Below the pieces are notes generated by a model, which saw nothing but the letters and a program-made list of their open reading frames with translations, was not told the origin of the DNA and made no database searches. DNA of 64,000 nucleotides from Salipaludibacillus aurantiacus (GTDB lineage: Bacteria > Bacillota > Bacilli > Bacillales > Salisediminibacteriaceae), in NCBI RefSeq assembly GCF_900111295.1, contig NZ_FOGT01000020.1, positions 1 through 64,000 of the forward strand. Reading direction: 5' to 3'. Of the stretch, positions 16,714-24,006 are shown piece by piece; positions within the stretch are counted from its first letter, which is position 1, and every line of letters starts with the position of its first letter. A program made the translations under genes and the position numbers.

Positions 16714-18127
16714 TCTCTGTTTCATCTGTATAAAGCGGGATAGATACGGTTACTTTCGTTCCCTTGCCTGGGTCGGACTCAAAGGACATCGTTCCGTTAT
16801 GCAGCTTGATGATCTGGCTGACGATCGACAGGCCAATCCCTACTCCTCCTTTGCCTCTCGTTCTGGATTTTTCACCTCTGTAAAATCGTTCGGTAAGCCG
16901 GGGGAGATCAGCTTTATTTATACCGGCACCGTTATCTTCAATTTCAACAATCGCATTCGTTTTACCGTCGAAAGTTCTAATCTTTATATTTCCTCCTTCC
17001 TGTGTGTAAGAAGAGGCGTTATCAAGTAAATTAATAAACACTTGAAGGAGGCGGTCCTCTTCGCCGGCTACTATCAAGTCATCAGCTATTTCAGCTTGAA
17101 GGAACTGGTTTTTGTTCCGGCGTTTTACTTCCGTATTTTTAGCGGCTTCGTTAAGTATCTCCGAAAGAACGAGCGGAGATAAATCCATCGATTCACCGCT
17201 GACCTGTTCCAGTTTTGTTAAACTGATCAGCTGGTCAACAAGCCGGTTCATCCTGTTCGCTTCTTTATAAATAATAGAAGAGTATTCTTTATAAAGCTCA
17301 GGTTCTTCGTTTACATTGGCTTCATGGAGAAGTTCGCTGTATCCTTTAATATAACTGAGCGGCGTACGAAGTTCATGAGAAATATTCTGAATAAACGACC
17401 GCTTCTTTTCGTCTTCAGCTGCAAGGGAAGAGGCTAAAAATTGAAAGGCGTTAGCGAGTCGAGACAATTCATTTTTTACTGTAAGTGAAATTTCAGTCTC
17501 GTATTGACCTTCTGCAAGTTTTTTTGCCCCTTTTTCAAGGTCCACCAGAGGAGCAAGGTATTGCTGCTGCACCCTCTGCATGAGAATAAACAGGATAAAC
17601 AGGAAAACGAGACCTATTCCCGCAACGATAGGGGCAATCTGATAAAAGGCGTCGTTAACTTCCGCCACGGGGCGGTAAAGGAGAATAATCGCATCGAGAA
17701 AACCTTCTTGTCCCACAGGGGCAGCAATTCCGAGAATTCTTGAATTCAGGTTTTTGTGATCCCTGATAATCGTCACACTATTACCGTTCAGCAACTGTTC
17801 CCGTTCTTCCTGATTAATCATCAGTTCATCACCCGGCTCATCCAATGGAAGAGCTGCGCCAAGCATCATAGGGTCATTATTTACTACTGCCTGAACAGGT
17901 GATTCGTCAACTGTCCAGGCAATCCTCTCCTGGAATTCCTCTTCACTAAGGTTAAGGTAAGCTTCCTGGAGACTTTCCGTTTGCTGCTTCAGCCGGTCAG
18001 TTTCATTGCCTAAATATAAGTCCTGATAGAGATAGAACGTGATGGAAATAATCAGTCCGATAACTATTGATATACTGACCCCAAATAAGATCCAGGCCTT
18101 TGCTTGGATGGAAAGATAGTTTTTCAT
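16709..18127 (-). CDS. sensor histidine kinase (HAMP)
   Basis: 472-aa membrane kinase: TM1 about 12-32, extracytoplasmic domain 33-160, TM2 about 163-183, HAMP 185-240, HisKA with FIQNISHELRTPLSYIKGY (phospho-acceptor His), HATPase with N box (INLLDNASSY), G1 (DNGAGI) and G2 (GKGGVGIGLS). The external domain is not one I recognise. ATGA overlap with the response regulator shows translational coupling. Ligand may be relayed through the beta-propeller lipoprotein encoded first in the operon. Confidence 0.9.
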   Translation of the reverse strand: MKNYLSIQAKAWILFGVSISIVIGLIISITFYLYQDLYLGNETDRLKQQTESLQEAYLNLSEEEFQERIAWTVDESPVQAVVNNDPMMLGAALPLDEPGDELMINQEEREQLLNGNSVTIIRDHKNLNSRILGIAAPVGQEGFLDAIILLYRPVAEVNDAFYQIAPIVAGIGLVFLFILFILMQRVQQQYLAPLVDLEKGAKKLAEGQYETEISLTVKNELSRLANAFQFLASSLAAEDEKKRSFIQNISHELRTPLSYIKGYSELLHEANVNEEPELYKEYSSIIYKEANRMNRLVDQLISLTKLEQVSGESMDLSPLVLSEILNEAAKNTEVKRRNKNQFLQAEIADDLIVAGEEDRLLQVFINLLDNASSYTQEGGNIKIRTFDGKTNAIVEIEDNGAGINKADLPRLTERFYRGEKSRTRGKGGVGIGLSIVSQIIKLHNGTMSFESDPGKGTKVTVSIPLYTDETEN

Positions 18128-18834
18128 TCAGGAACCTCGAGTTTGTAACCCATCCCCCAGACGGTTTTGATATAAGGAGCAGCATTTTTCAATTTAAGCC
18201 TTAACGTTTTCATATGTGTATCCACTGTTCTAGAAGTAGCATTTAAGTATTCAAATCCCCAAATACGGTCAAGAAGCTGCTCTCTTGAAAAAACCTGGTC
18301 CGGATGTTTGATAAGCAGTTCCAGGACTTCAAACTCTTTTTTTGTTAAGTTAACAGGCTTGCTGTCGACAGTAACCTTTTTCGCTTCAGTATTTAAAGTA
18401 ATATTTTCAAATGTCCATTCCGTCTGCACAGTTGTGTCTTTGCTTTTTGCAGACTGGGAATTAGTACGACGGAGAATCGCTTCTATACGGGCGGTCAATT
18501 CATTTTTTCCGAATGGCTTCACCAGGTAATCATCTGCTCCGGTTTTCAGAGCTGTGACCTTATCCATTTCTTCAGTTTTTGCTGTAAGCATGAGAATAGG
18601 GACATCCGAGGACTTTCTGATCTCCCGGCACGTTTCATAGCCGTCCATTCCGGGCATCATAATATCAAGAATCACAAAGTTAATATCAAGGATACTCATT
18701 TTATTAATGGCCTCGTGTCCATTTGCGGCTGTAACTATCCTGTAACCTTCGTTGTTTAGTATATTACCTACAAGCTGAAGCATGGTTTCTTCATCATCTA
18801 CAATTAGAACTGTCGTTTTTTTTTCATCGCTCAT
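18124..18834 (-). CDS. OmpR/PhoB-family response regulator
   Basis: 236 aa: receiver domain (about 7-120) with acidic pair DDEE, phospho-acceptor Asp in FVILDIMMPG, conserved Thr/Lys (LTAKT, LVKPFG), then a winged-helix trans-reg-C domain (about 140-232) with SREQLLDRIWG and SRTVDTHMKTLR. Partner of the kinase that overlaps it by 4 bp. Its own start overlaps the stop of the lipoprotein gene by 4 bp, so the three genes are coupled. Target genes unknown. Confidence 0.93.
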   Translation of the reverse strand: MSDEKKTTVLIVDDEETMLQLVGNILNNEGYRIVTAANGHEAINKMSILDINFVILDIMMPGMDGYETCREIRKSSDVPILMLTAKTEEMDKVTALKTGADDYLVKPFGKNELTARIEAILRRTNSQSAKSKDTTVQTEWTFENITLNTEAKKVTVDSKPVNLTKKEFEVLELLIKHPDQVFSREQLLDRIWGFEYLNATSRTVDTHMKTLRLKLKNAAPYIKTVWGMGYKLEVPE

Positions 18835-19820
18835 TTTATTCCCTCCAGTAAAATCATCGTATGCGGGCCGGGGGCTACGGCTATTTCTTTATATATTTGG
18901 AAATCCTCTGTTTCTATCAGAGTAACCGTATGGCCGTCCAGTGTGCTAATAAAGAGTGTGCCTGAATGGTAAAGGCTTGAATATGGGTTGAAACCTACTT
19001 CAATTTTCCTTAAAACTGAAAAGGTTTCAGGATCAATTTCATATACTTCATGTGATCCGTGGCTGATCGCATACAGCCTTTCCGAGTCATCTGTTTTAAC
19101 AAAATCTATAGGCATAAGGCCGGTAGTCAGCTGATGGACCGTTTCTTTTTCAGATAAAGAAAAAATAAAAACATCCCTGTTCAATTCCTCGGTTGCCCCG
19201 TGCCCCCCGGCAATGAGATGCTGGTCATAATAAAGGAGGCCGTTTGGCCGGTCAACAATCGTTAACGTATCAATAAGTTCAAGCGAATCTCCGTCAAAGC
19301 GCTGAATGCTGTGATCATAAACATTTGCCAGATATATTTCATCTCTATCCGGGTTATAAGTTAAGGAAGACGGATGTTCTTCGGTGTTTTTTTTGTTGAC
19401 TATTATATCGTCCTGAATCGAAACTTTTACTAATTCATTTTTCAAGGAGTTAGCTGCGTAAACCGTACCTGTTTTTTCTATAAAAATCAGTTCATTTATT
19501 CCTTTTCCAGTTTCAACAAACGGTTCGAGAATGTGATCATCCAGCCTGAGACTGTATAAAGAGTCTGTTTGCTGGCTTGAAATAATGATTTCATTTTCGT
19601 TAATTTTAACCATATCTGAAACAATAAAAGGGAGTTCCAATTCCCTGATAATTTCCTGTTCATTTAAATCAATAACAGTTAATAAGGGATTTTTTAAATG
19701 GGACACCAAAAGGAGATTGTCCTTTGTATCAGGGAGATTAAGTTTATGCCCCTCCCCAGTACATCCGCTGTTCATGATAAGAAATATTACCAGTGTCAGT
19801 AGAAGGGGCATCTTAGGCAT
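18831..19820 (-). CDS. YncE-like beta-propeller lipoprotein
   Basis: About 329 aa. N-terminal hydrophobic signal with Cys20 in LIMNSGC, a plausible but non-classic lipobox, then repeated propeller-like blades (LLLVSHLKNPLLTVIDL, DEIYLANVYDHSIQ, RLYAISHGSHEVYEI, TLFISTLDGHTVTLI). Predicted to sit on the outer face of the plasma membrane. The start is uncertain: ATG 19820 or TTG 19826, neither with a strong SD. First gene of a coupled lipoprotein-regulator-kinase operon, so it may sense or present the signal. No catalytic motif was recognised. Confidence 0.75.
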   Translation of the reverse strand: MPKMPLLLTLVIFLIMNSGCTGEGHKLNLPDTKDNLLLVSHLKNPLLTVIDLNEQEIIRELELPFIVSDMVKINENEIIISSQQTDSLYSLRLDDHILEPFVETGKGINELIFIEKTGTVYAANSLKNELVKVSIQDDIIVNKKNTEEHPSSLTYNPDRDEIYLANVYDHSIQRFDGDSLELIDTLTIVDRPNGLLYYDQHLIAGGHGATEELNRDVFIFSLSEKETVHQLTTGLMPIDFVKTDDSERLYAISHGSHEVYEIDPETFSVLRKIEVGFNPYSSLYHSGTLFISTLDGHTVTLIETEDFQIYKEIAVAPGPHTMILLEGIK

Positions 19821-19912
19821 TATCAAAGGTTGTCACCCGCCTTCTTTGGAGAGTTCTGAAATACTATTATTTTACACGAAAAATGAAAAGTATTTGTGAA
19901 TAAATAAGAATA

Positions 19913-19941
19913 TTGTTTGGCAGTTTAAAAGCGTTTATATT
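19913..19941 (+). promoter_or_regulatory. promoter of the UGA-containing DsbA-family gene
   Basis: TTGTTT (19913-19918), 17-nt spacer, TATATT (19936-19941). Gives a leader of about 50 nt before ATG 19999. Confidence 0.55.
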
Positions 19942-19998
19942 TAATGTTGCAGGAACTGCATCTTACAGGAAGTTCTGAATATAAAATAAGGGGTGTGC

Positions 19999-20595
19999 AT
20001 GGTTATGACAGTTAATATCAGGATTTACTCTGATTTCGTTTGACCATTTTGTTATTTGGCGGAGGCTCCGCTCTATGAAGCAATTAAAGGAAAAGATGTG
20101 GAAATCGAATGGCTGCCTTTTGAACTGAGACCTTACCCTCAGCAAACACTCAGTCCAAAAAGCGACTATATTCAGCAGGCATGGCACCAGTCCATTCTTC
20201 CTTACGCAGAAAAATTAGGGGTAACAATGAATCTGCCTATGGTTGATCCGCAGCCTCACACTCATTTTTCCCATGAAGGTCTGTTATATGCTAAAGAGCA
20301 TGGGAAAGGCAACGACTATGCAGACCAGGTGTTTAAAGCGTTCTATGAAGAAGGGAAAAATATTGGCAATATTTCAGTATTAGGTGAACTGGCCGCTGAG
20401 CTGGACCTGAACCGTGAAGAGTTTGAAGAGGCTCTGAGTACCAGACGTTATTCTGAGGAGAGAGAAAAGTGGCTTAAACAAGCGCGCACCACAGATATGA
20501 TACAAGCTGTGCCTACATTTTTTATTGGGGAGAAGAAACTGACAGGCCTTCAGCCTAGGGCGGCGTTTGAAAAAGCATTATCAGAAGAAAAATAA
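19999..20595 (+). CDS. DsbA-family (YwbO/FrnE-like) oxidoreductase with in-frame TGA: candidate selenoprotein
   Basis: Thioredoxin-fold DsbA-family protein, 198 residues if the TGA at 20041-20043 is read through. The frame from ATG 19999 (AAGGGG upstream) reads MVMTVNIRIYSDFV, then TGA, then PFCYLAEAPLYEAIKG, placing TGA exactly where homologues have the first Cys of CPFC, so the active site would be U15-P-F-C18. The 184 codons after it are undamaged and keep family motifs (EWLPFELRPYPQ, FFIGEKKLTGLQP). A GC-rich hairpin GCGGA-GGC-TCCGC (20059-20071) follows with its G-starting loop 20 nt after TGA, as in bacterial SECIS elements. The alternative is a nonsense mutation or sequencing error. 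Confidence 0.75.
20041..20073 (+). promoter_or_regulatory. candidate bacterial SECIS element
   Basis: TGA at 20041-20043, then a hairpin with a 5-bp stem GCGGA/TCCGC (20059-20063 with 20067-20071), extendable by a G-U pair, and apical loop GGC. The loop begins 20 nt after TGA and with G, within the published bSECIS rules (loop with a G in the first two positions, 16-37 nt from UGA). Confidence 0.6.
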
Positions 20596-20898
20596 CGGCA
20601 GGGCATGTTCCAGTAAAGGAGCATGTCCTCCTTCTGTAATTGTGCGGGTCATGTGCCTGGGTTAGGCAATAGAGAACAGGAGTATAAGGAAGTCTGACAG
20701 TGTAAACGGAAGGCAGAAGAAGTTCAGGGAGGAAGATAGAGGTATTTGTTTTAAAATGATGACTGAGTACAATTGGTGTAAAAAAGAAAGTTTTCCTTCC
20801 CTGAAAAAATTTTCTAACATTTTGAGTAAAATATGGTATTCTAGAGAAGCAGTTGTTTTATAGATTTATACATATTTCGGTGGATAAGAGGTGTAGTA
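20596..20898 (+). other. intergenic region before secY
   Basis: 303 bp. CATGTTCC (20606-20613) and GGAGCATG (20620-20627) form an 8-bp hairpin after the DsbA-family gene, without a strong T-run. The rest holds no gene I can support. An AT-rich stretch before 20880 presumably carries the secY promoter, but no clean -35/-10 pair was found. Confidence 0.4.
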
Positions 20899-22200
20899 AT
20901 GTTTAGAACCCTGCAAAACATTTTTAAAGTCGGTGACTTACGGAACAAGATTTTATTTACTTTAGCCATTTTAGTTGTTTTTAGAATTGGTGCCCATATT
21001 CCTGCTCCAGGGGTTAATGCAGATGCCCTTAATTTTGAGGGGATGGCTGCATTGGGCTTTTTAAATACTTTTGGTGGAGGCGCTTTAGAGAATTTTTCAA
21101 TATTTGCTACGGGGATTATGCCTTACATTACTGCTTCAATAATTGTGCAGCTTCTTCGCATGGATGTTGTCCCTAAATTTGCGGAGTGGGCAAAAGAGGG
21201 AGAGTCAGGCCGGAAGAAGCTTGCTCAGGTTACGCGTTACGGAACAATCGGGATAGCATTTGTACAAGCTTTAGGGATGTCCATCGGCTTTAATAATATT
21301 ATGGCGGGACTTGTACCGAATCCGTCTGTGCTTACTTATTTAACAATCGCTGTCGTATTGACAGCCGGTACGGCTTTTTTACTCTGGCTCGGGGAACAAA
21401 TTACTGCTAAAGGAGTCGGCAACGGAATTTCTATTATGATTTTTGCAGGAATTGCTGCTGGTATTCCTAACGGCGTCAATCAGCTTTACGGGTTGTATTT
21501 CGTGGATGCCGGAGACCAGCTGTTTATTAACATAGTGACTGTTTTACTTATTTTAATGGCCATTATGCTTATTGTTGTCGGAGTGATTTTCGTGCAGCAG
21601 GCTGTAAGAAAAGTGCCTGTCCAGTATGCGAAAAAAATGGCGGCAGGCGGGAGACCGACAGGGGGGCAATCCTCTCACTTACCGCTTAAAGTTAATACGG
21701 CCGGAGTTATACCTGTTATTTTTGCCATGTCACTGTTTATTTTTCCGCCGACAGTTGCCAACTTTTTTGGGGATGGCAATACAGTTGGACGTTGGATTGT
21801 CCAGACCTTTGATTATTCAAATCCATTAGGAATGTCTTTTTATGTCCTGCTCATTATCGGTTTCTCGTATTTTTACACGTTTGTTCAGATGAATCCTGAA
21901 CAGATGGCGGATAATTTACGGAAACAAAACGGGTTTATTCCGGGAATACGCCCTGGAAAAACAACAGAGAAGTTTATTACGAAAGTTCTTTATCGTTTAA
22001 CGTTTGTAGGCTCGCTGTTTTTGGCCACAGTTGCTGTCCTGCCATTATTGTTCGCTCAATTTGCCGGACTGCCGCCCGCGGTGCAAATCGGCGGAACAGG
22101 ACTTCTAATTGTGGTCGGTGTCGCACTCGATACCATGAAGCGTATTGAAAGCCAGCTGATCGACCGTAAATATACCGGGTTCCTTAAAAAGAGCTCATAA
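20899..22200 (+). CDS. secY: SecY translocon subunit, isolated copy
   Basis: Complete SecY, 433 aa, ten membrane spans, the channel-forming subunit of the Sec translocon. Family features: N-terminal FRTLQNIFKVGDLRNKILFTL, RIGAHIPAPGV, plug region near GGGALENFSIFATGIMPYI, and QMNPEQMADNLRKQ and the cytosolic loop with KRIESQLIDRKYTGFL. It is not flanked by ribosomal protein genes or adk, unlike the usual spc-operon secY, and ends with its own terminator. Either a second, paralogous translocon channel or a relocated sole copy. No accessory secretion genes sit beside it. Confidence 0.93.
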   Translation: MFRTLQNIFKVGDLRNKILFTLAILVVFRIGAHIPAPGVNADALNFEGMAALGFLNTFGGGALENFSIFATGIMPYITASIIVQLLRMDVVPKFAEWAKEGESGRKKLAQVTRYGTIGIAFVQALGMSIGFNNIMAGLVPNPSVLTYLTIAVVLTAGTAFLLWLGEQITAKGVGNGISIMIFAGIAAGIPNGVNQLYGLYFVDAGDQLFINIVTVLLILMAIMLIVVGVIFVQQAVRKVPVQYAKKMAAGGRPTGGQSSHLPLKVNTAGVIPVIFAMSLFIFPPTVANFFGDGNTVGRWIVQTFDYSNPLGMSFYVLLIIGFSYFYTFVQMNPEQMADNLRKQNGFIPGIRPGKTTEKFITKVLYRLTFVGSLFLATVAVLPLLFAQFAGLPPAVQIGGTGLLIVVGVALDTMKRIESQLIDRKYTGFLKKSS

Positions 22201-22201
22201 C

Positions 22202-22245
22202 AAAAAGCTGCTTTCCTCAGTAACTAAAGAGGGAAGCAGCTTTTT
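22202..22245 (+). terminator. secY terminator
   Basis: AAAAGCTGCTTTC.../GAAGCAGCTTTTTT long stem (about 22203-22214 with 22231-22242), followed by T residues. Confidence 0.88.
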
Positions 22246-22264
22246 TACGGATGGGGGTGGAAAT

Positions 22265-22289
22265 AACTGGGGGGTCTGTCCCCCCAGTT
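22265..22289. repeat. REP-like palindrome
   Basis: Perfect 10-bp arms AACTGGGGGG (22265-22274) and CCCCCCAGTT (22280-22289) with loop TCTGT. It follows the secY terminator, on the 3' side of the minus-strand methyltransferase gene. Confidence 0.8.
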
Positions 22290-22297
22290 TTTGGGTT

Positions 22298-22858
22298 TTA
22301 ATAGAAAAAGGGGACGAAACGGAAGCGGCGCTTGCTCCAGTAGGTATAAATGTCGCCGTACTTTTTTTCAAAGAACTGCTCTTCCTGTCTCATTAATGGA
22401 TGAAGCGCGCTCCCTAACAGGATAAACACAAGTGGAGCAGCCAGCCAGTGGTTACTGATATATAATCCACTTCCGAGAGCCATTAAAAAGAAGCCTGCGT
22501 GCAGAGGATGGCGGTGGAAACGGTATGGTCCATGGCTGAAAAGAGGCCTGTACTGAAGCGATGAAAGCAATTCTGACGAATGCCCGGACAGAATGATATA
22601 AGCCCAGCTTCGAATCAGTGCGCCGTGAAATAAAATCACAAATCCAGCTGTTTTTGCAGTTATGTGTACTGTTTGGGTATGGGCTTTCAGCTGAATACAG
22701 AGAAAAAGAGAAAAAGCCAGTGCCAAAGCGACCGCCACATGGTGCCGCTGCTGATTCTCTGCTGCCTCCTTTCTGTTGCCTTCTCTTTTCTTATAGAAAA
22801 ACCATTCAGCCGTTGCCGCTAACAAAAGTACAGAATAGAAATAGAGGTGATTAGTCAT
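22298..22858 (-). CDS. isoprenylcysteine carboxyl methyltransferase-like membrane protein
   Basis: 186 aa, four or five membrane spans. The C-terminal half matches the ICMT/PEMT pattern GPYRFHRHPLHAGFFLMALG ... EEQFFEKKYGDIYTYW, associated with SAM-dependent methyl transfer in the membrane. Bacterial members have mostly unknown substrates. There is no recognisable SD before ATG 22858, so the start is uncertain or expression is low. The gene is bracketed by two REP-like palindromes (22265 and 22912). Confidence 0.75.
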   Translation of the reverse strand: MTNHLYFYSVLLLAATAEWFFYKKREGNRKEAAENQQRHHVAVALALAFSLFLCIQLKAHTQTVHITAKTAGFVILFHGALIRSWAYIILSGHSSELLSSLQYRPLFSHGPYRFHRHPLHAGFFLMALGSGLYISNHWLAAPLVFILLGSALHPLMRQEEQFFEKKYGDIYTYWSKRRFRFVPFFY

Positions 22859-22911
22859 AAGTATATTTTTAACTGAATTTAAGAAATTTACTCTTAAATA
22901 AAAAAGGAAAA

Positions 22912-22936
22912 AGCTGGGGGGGCTGACCCCCCAGCT
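22912..22936. repeat. REP-like palindrome
   Basis: AGCTGGGGGG (22912-22921) pairs with CCCCCCAGCT (22927-22936) with G-CTGA between. It sits between the coat protein stop and the ICMT-like gene. Confidence 0.8.
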
Positions 22937-22944
22937 GTTACCAG

Positions 22945-23289
22945 TTAATAAGGGAACTGGTTTGAGTAACCTTGGAACTGCTGGTAAGACTGGTTAAGCT
23001 TTTGCTGGTCACATGCTTCAAAGCTGTACCATCCCTTTTCAAACATTAAGTTAAACAGGTCACGCTGGCATTGCTGGGATTCATTAAAGATTCCCTGGAT
23101 GTCGCTGTACAGTGATTCATGGCTTGCTTCGTTCAACACTGTAGAATAGGAACTCGTCATATATTTCTCAGTAGCAAGCATGTCATTAATATAATCCCGG
23201 TCGTTCATTTGCGGTGTCTCAGGGTGCTGGGTCTTAGGATTCTCAATTTTTACTCCGCTTTGCTGTTGCTGCTGTTGCTGCTGGTTCAT
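22945..23289 (-). CDS. CotF-like spore coat protein with poly-Gln start
   Basis: 114 aa. Begins MN followed by eight Gln, then a spacer, then a helical domain with NDRDYINDMLATEKYMTSSY typical of CotF/YhcQ/YraF-type coat proteins. AAAGGAG lies upstream of the ATG. Probably a structural spore coat component made in the mother cell. Tandem paralogue of the next gene 21 bp upstream, forming one operon. The C-terminus is Gln/Tyr-rich. Sporulation sigma-factor sites were not securely recognised. Confidence 0.8.
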   Translation of the reverse strand: MNQQQQQQQQSGVKIENPKTQHPETPQMNDRDYINDMLATEKYMTSSYSTVLNEASHESLYSDIQGIFNESQQCQRDLFNLMFEKGWYSFEACDQQKLNQSYQQFQGYSNQFPY

Positions 23290-23310
23290 CTAATCACTCC
23301 TTTTCCAAAC

Positions 23311-23586
23311 TTATTGTATTGTTCCTTGCTGTCCTTGAGTCTGCAGATGGCCGAGTATTTTTTGATAATGGTCATAGTGCATACGGCCTGCCTGTTCAAG
23401 CGCCTGCGATATTTGCTGGTCTGAACATTGGGAAGCAAACGCATGAGCCTTTTTCATTGCCAAAAGGTTCCACGAGAGCATATCATTAATGTAGAGGTGG
23501 TCTTTTGTCGTCACAACCGTAGGCGGTTCTGTCATGACGTGTCCCTGGTTCACAGATTGCTGTTGTTGCTGCTGTTGCTGTTGCAT
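23311..23586 (-). CDS. CotF-like spore coat protein with poly-Gln start
   Basis: 91 aa from ATG 23586, chosen because AAAGGAGGG is 8 nt upstream; the TTG at 23592 is too close to that SD. Starts M followed by nine Gln, then the CotF-like motif DHLYINDMLSWNLLAMKKAHAFA and a second helical segment (QALEQAGRMHYDHYQKIL). First gene of the two-gene coat operon. The encoded CAG/CAA runs in both genes are slippage-prone and may vary in length between strains. Confidence 0.8.
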   Translation of the reverse strand: MQQQQQQQQQSVNQGHVMTEPPTVVTTKDHLYINDMLSWNLLAMKKAHAFASQCSDQQISQALEQAGRMHYDHYQKILGHLQTQGQQGTIQ

Positions 23587-24006
23587 AGGCAAATCCCTCC
23601 TTTAAAGTGGCGGTGCTGTATAAAAAAGTGTCGTCACGCCGTCGTACAGCCAGAGAGGCGGGCGGGATGTTCCCCGCAGGGTTCCGTCTAAACGGGCCGC
23701 GCTTATTACCGGCACATTAACTGACAATTTTCACTAACTTTTGACAGCACCAATTGGTAATAATTAAATCTTTCAACGATAGTTTTTGCGAAAAAAAAAA
23801 ATTCTATTCCCTCTCACACAACCTCACTTTATAAACTGAAAAAATAATAAAAAATTTTCTGTCAATACTATTGCGTATCTCCTAAAAATTATATATAGTT
23901 ATAAATGTAGACATTTCGTGACAAAAATAATGCACTTTATAAGTGCAAAATTTTTTGCTTAAAAAATGAATGAGTATTCATTCAAAAGGGGAGAAGGAGG
24001 TACTTC
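23587..24006 (+). other. divergent intergenic region, cot genes and fad operon
   Basis: About 420 bp. The left third is GC-rich upstream of the coat operon. TTGACA (23741-23746) with TTAAAT 17 nt later (23764-23769) and the palindrome ACCAATTGGT (23749-23758) in the spacer is one candidate + strand promoter. TGCACTT/AAGTGCA (23931-23947) is a perfect palindrome. The FadR box follows at 23967. Confidence 0.45.
23967..23984 (+). promoter_or_regulatory. FadR operator
   Basis: TGAATGAGTATTCATTCA matches the Bacillus FadR consensus TGAATGANTANTCATTCA at every fixed position. It lies 22 bp upstream of fadN. FadR would repress until long-chain acyl-CoA releases it. Confidence 0.92.

Noticed and set aside
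20056-20595. DsbA-family gene starting at TTG 20056
   Set aside because: This start omits the N-terminal beta strand and first active-site residue; the family match extends through the TGA to ATG 19999.
23119-23691. plus-strand frames with Leu runs opposite the coat genes
   Set aside because: The Leu runs are the complement of the CAG/CAA glutamine codons of the real minus-strand genes.
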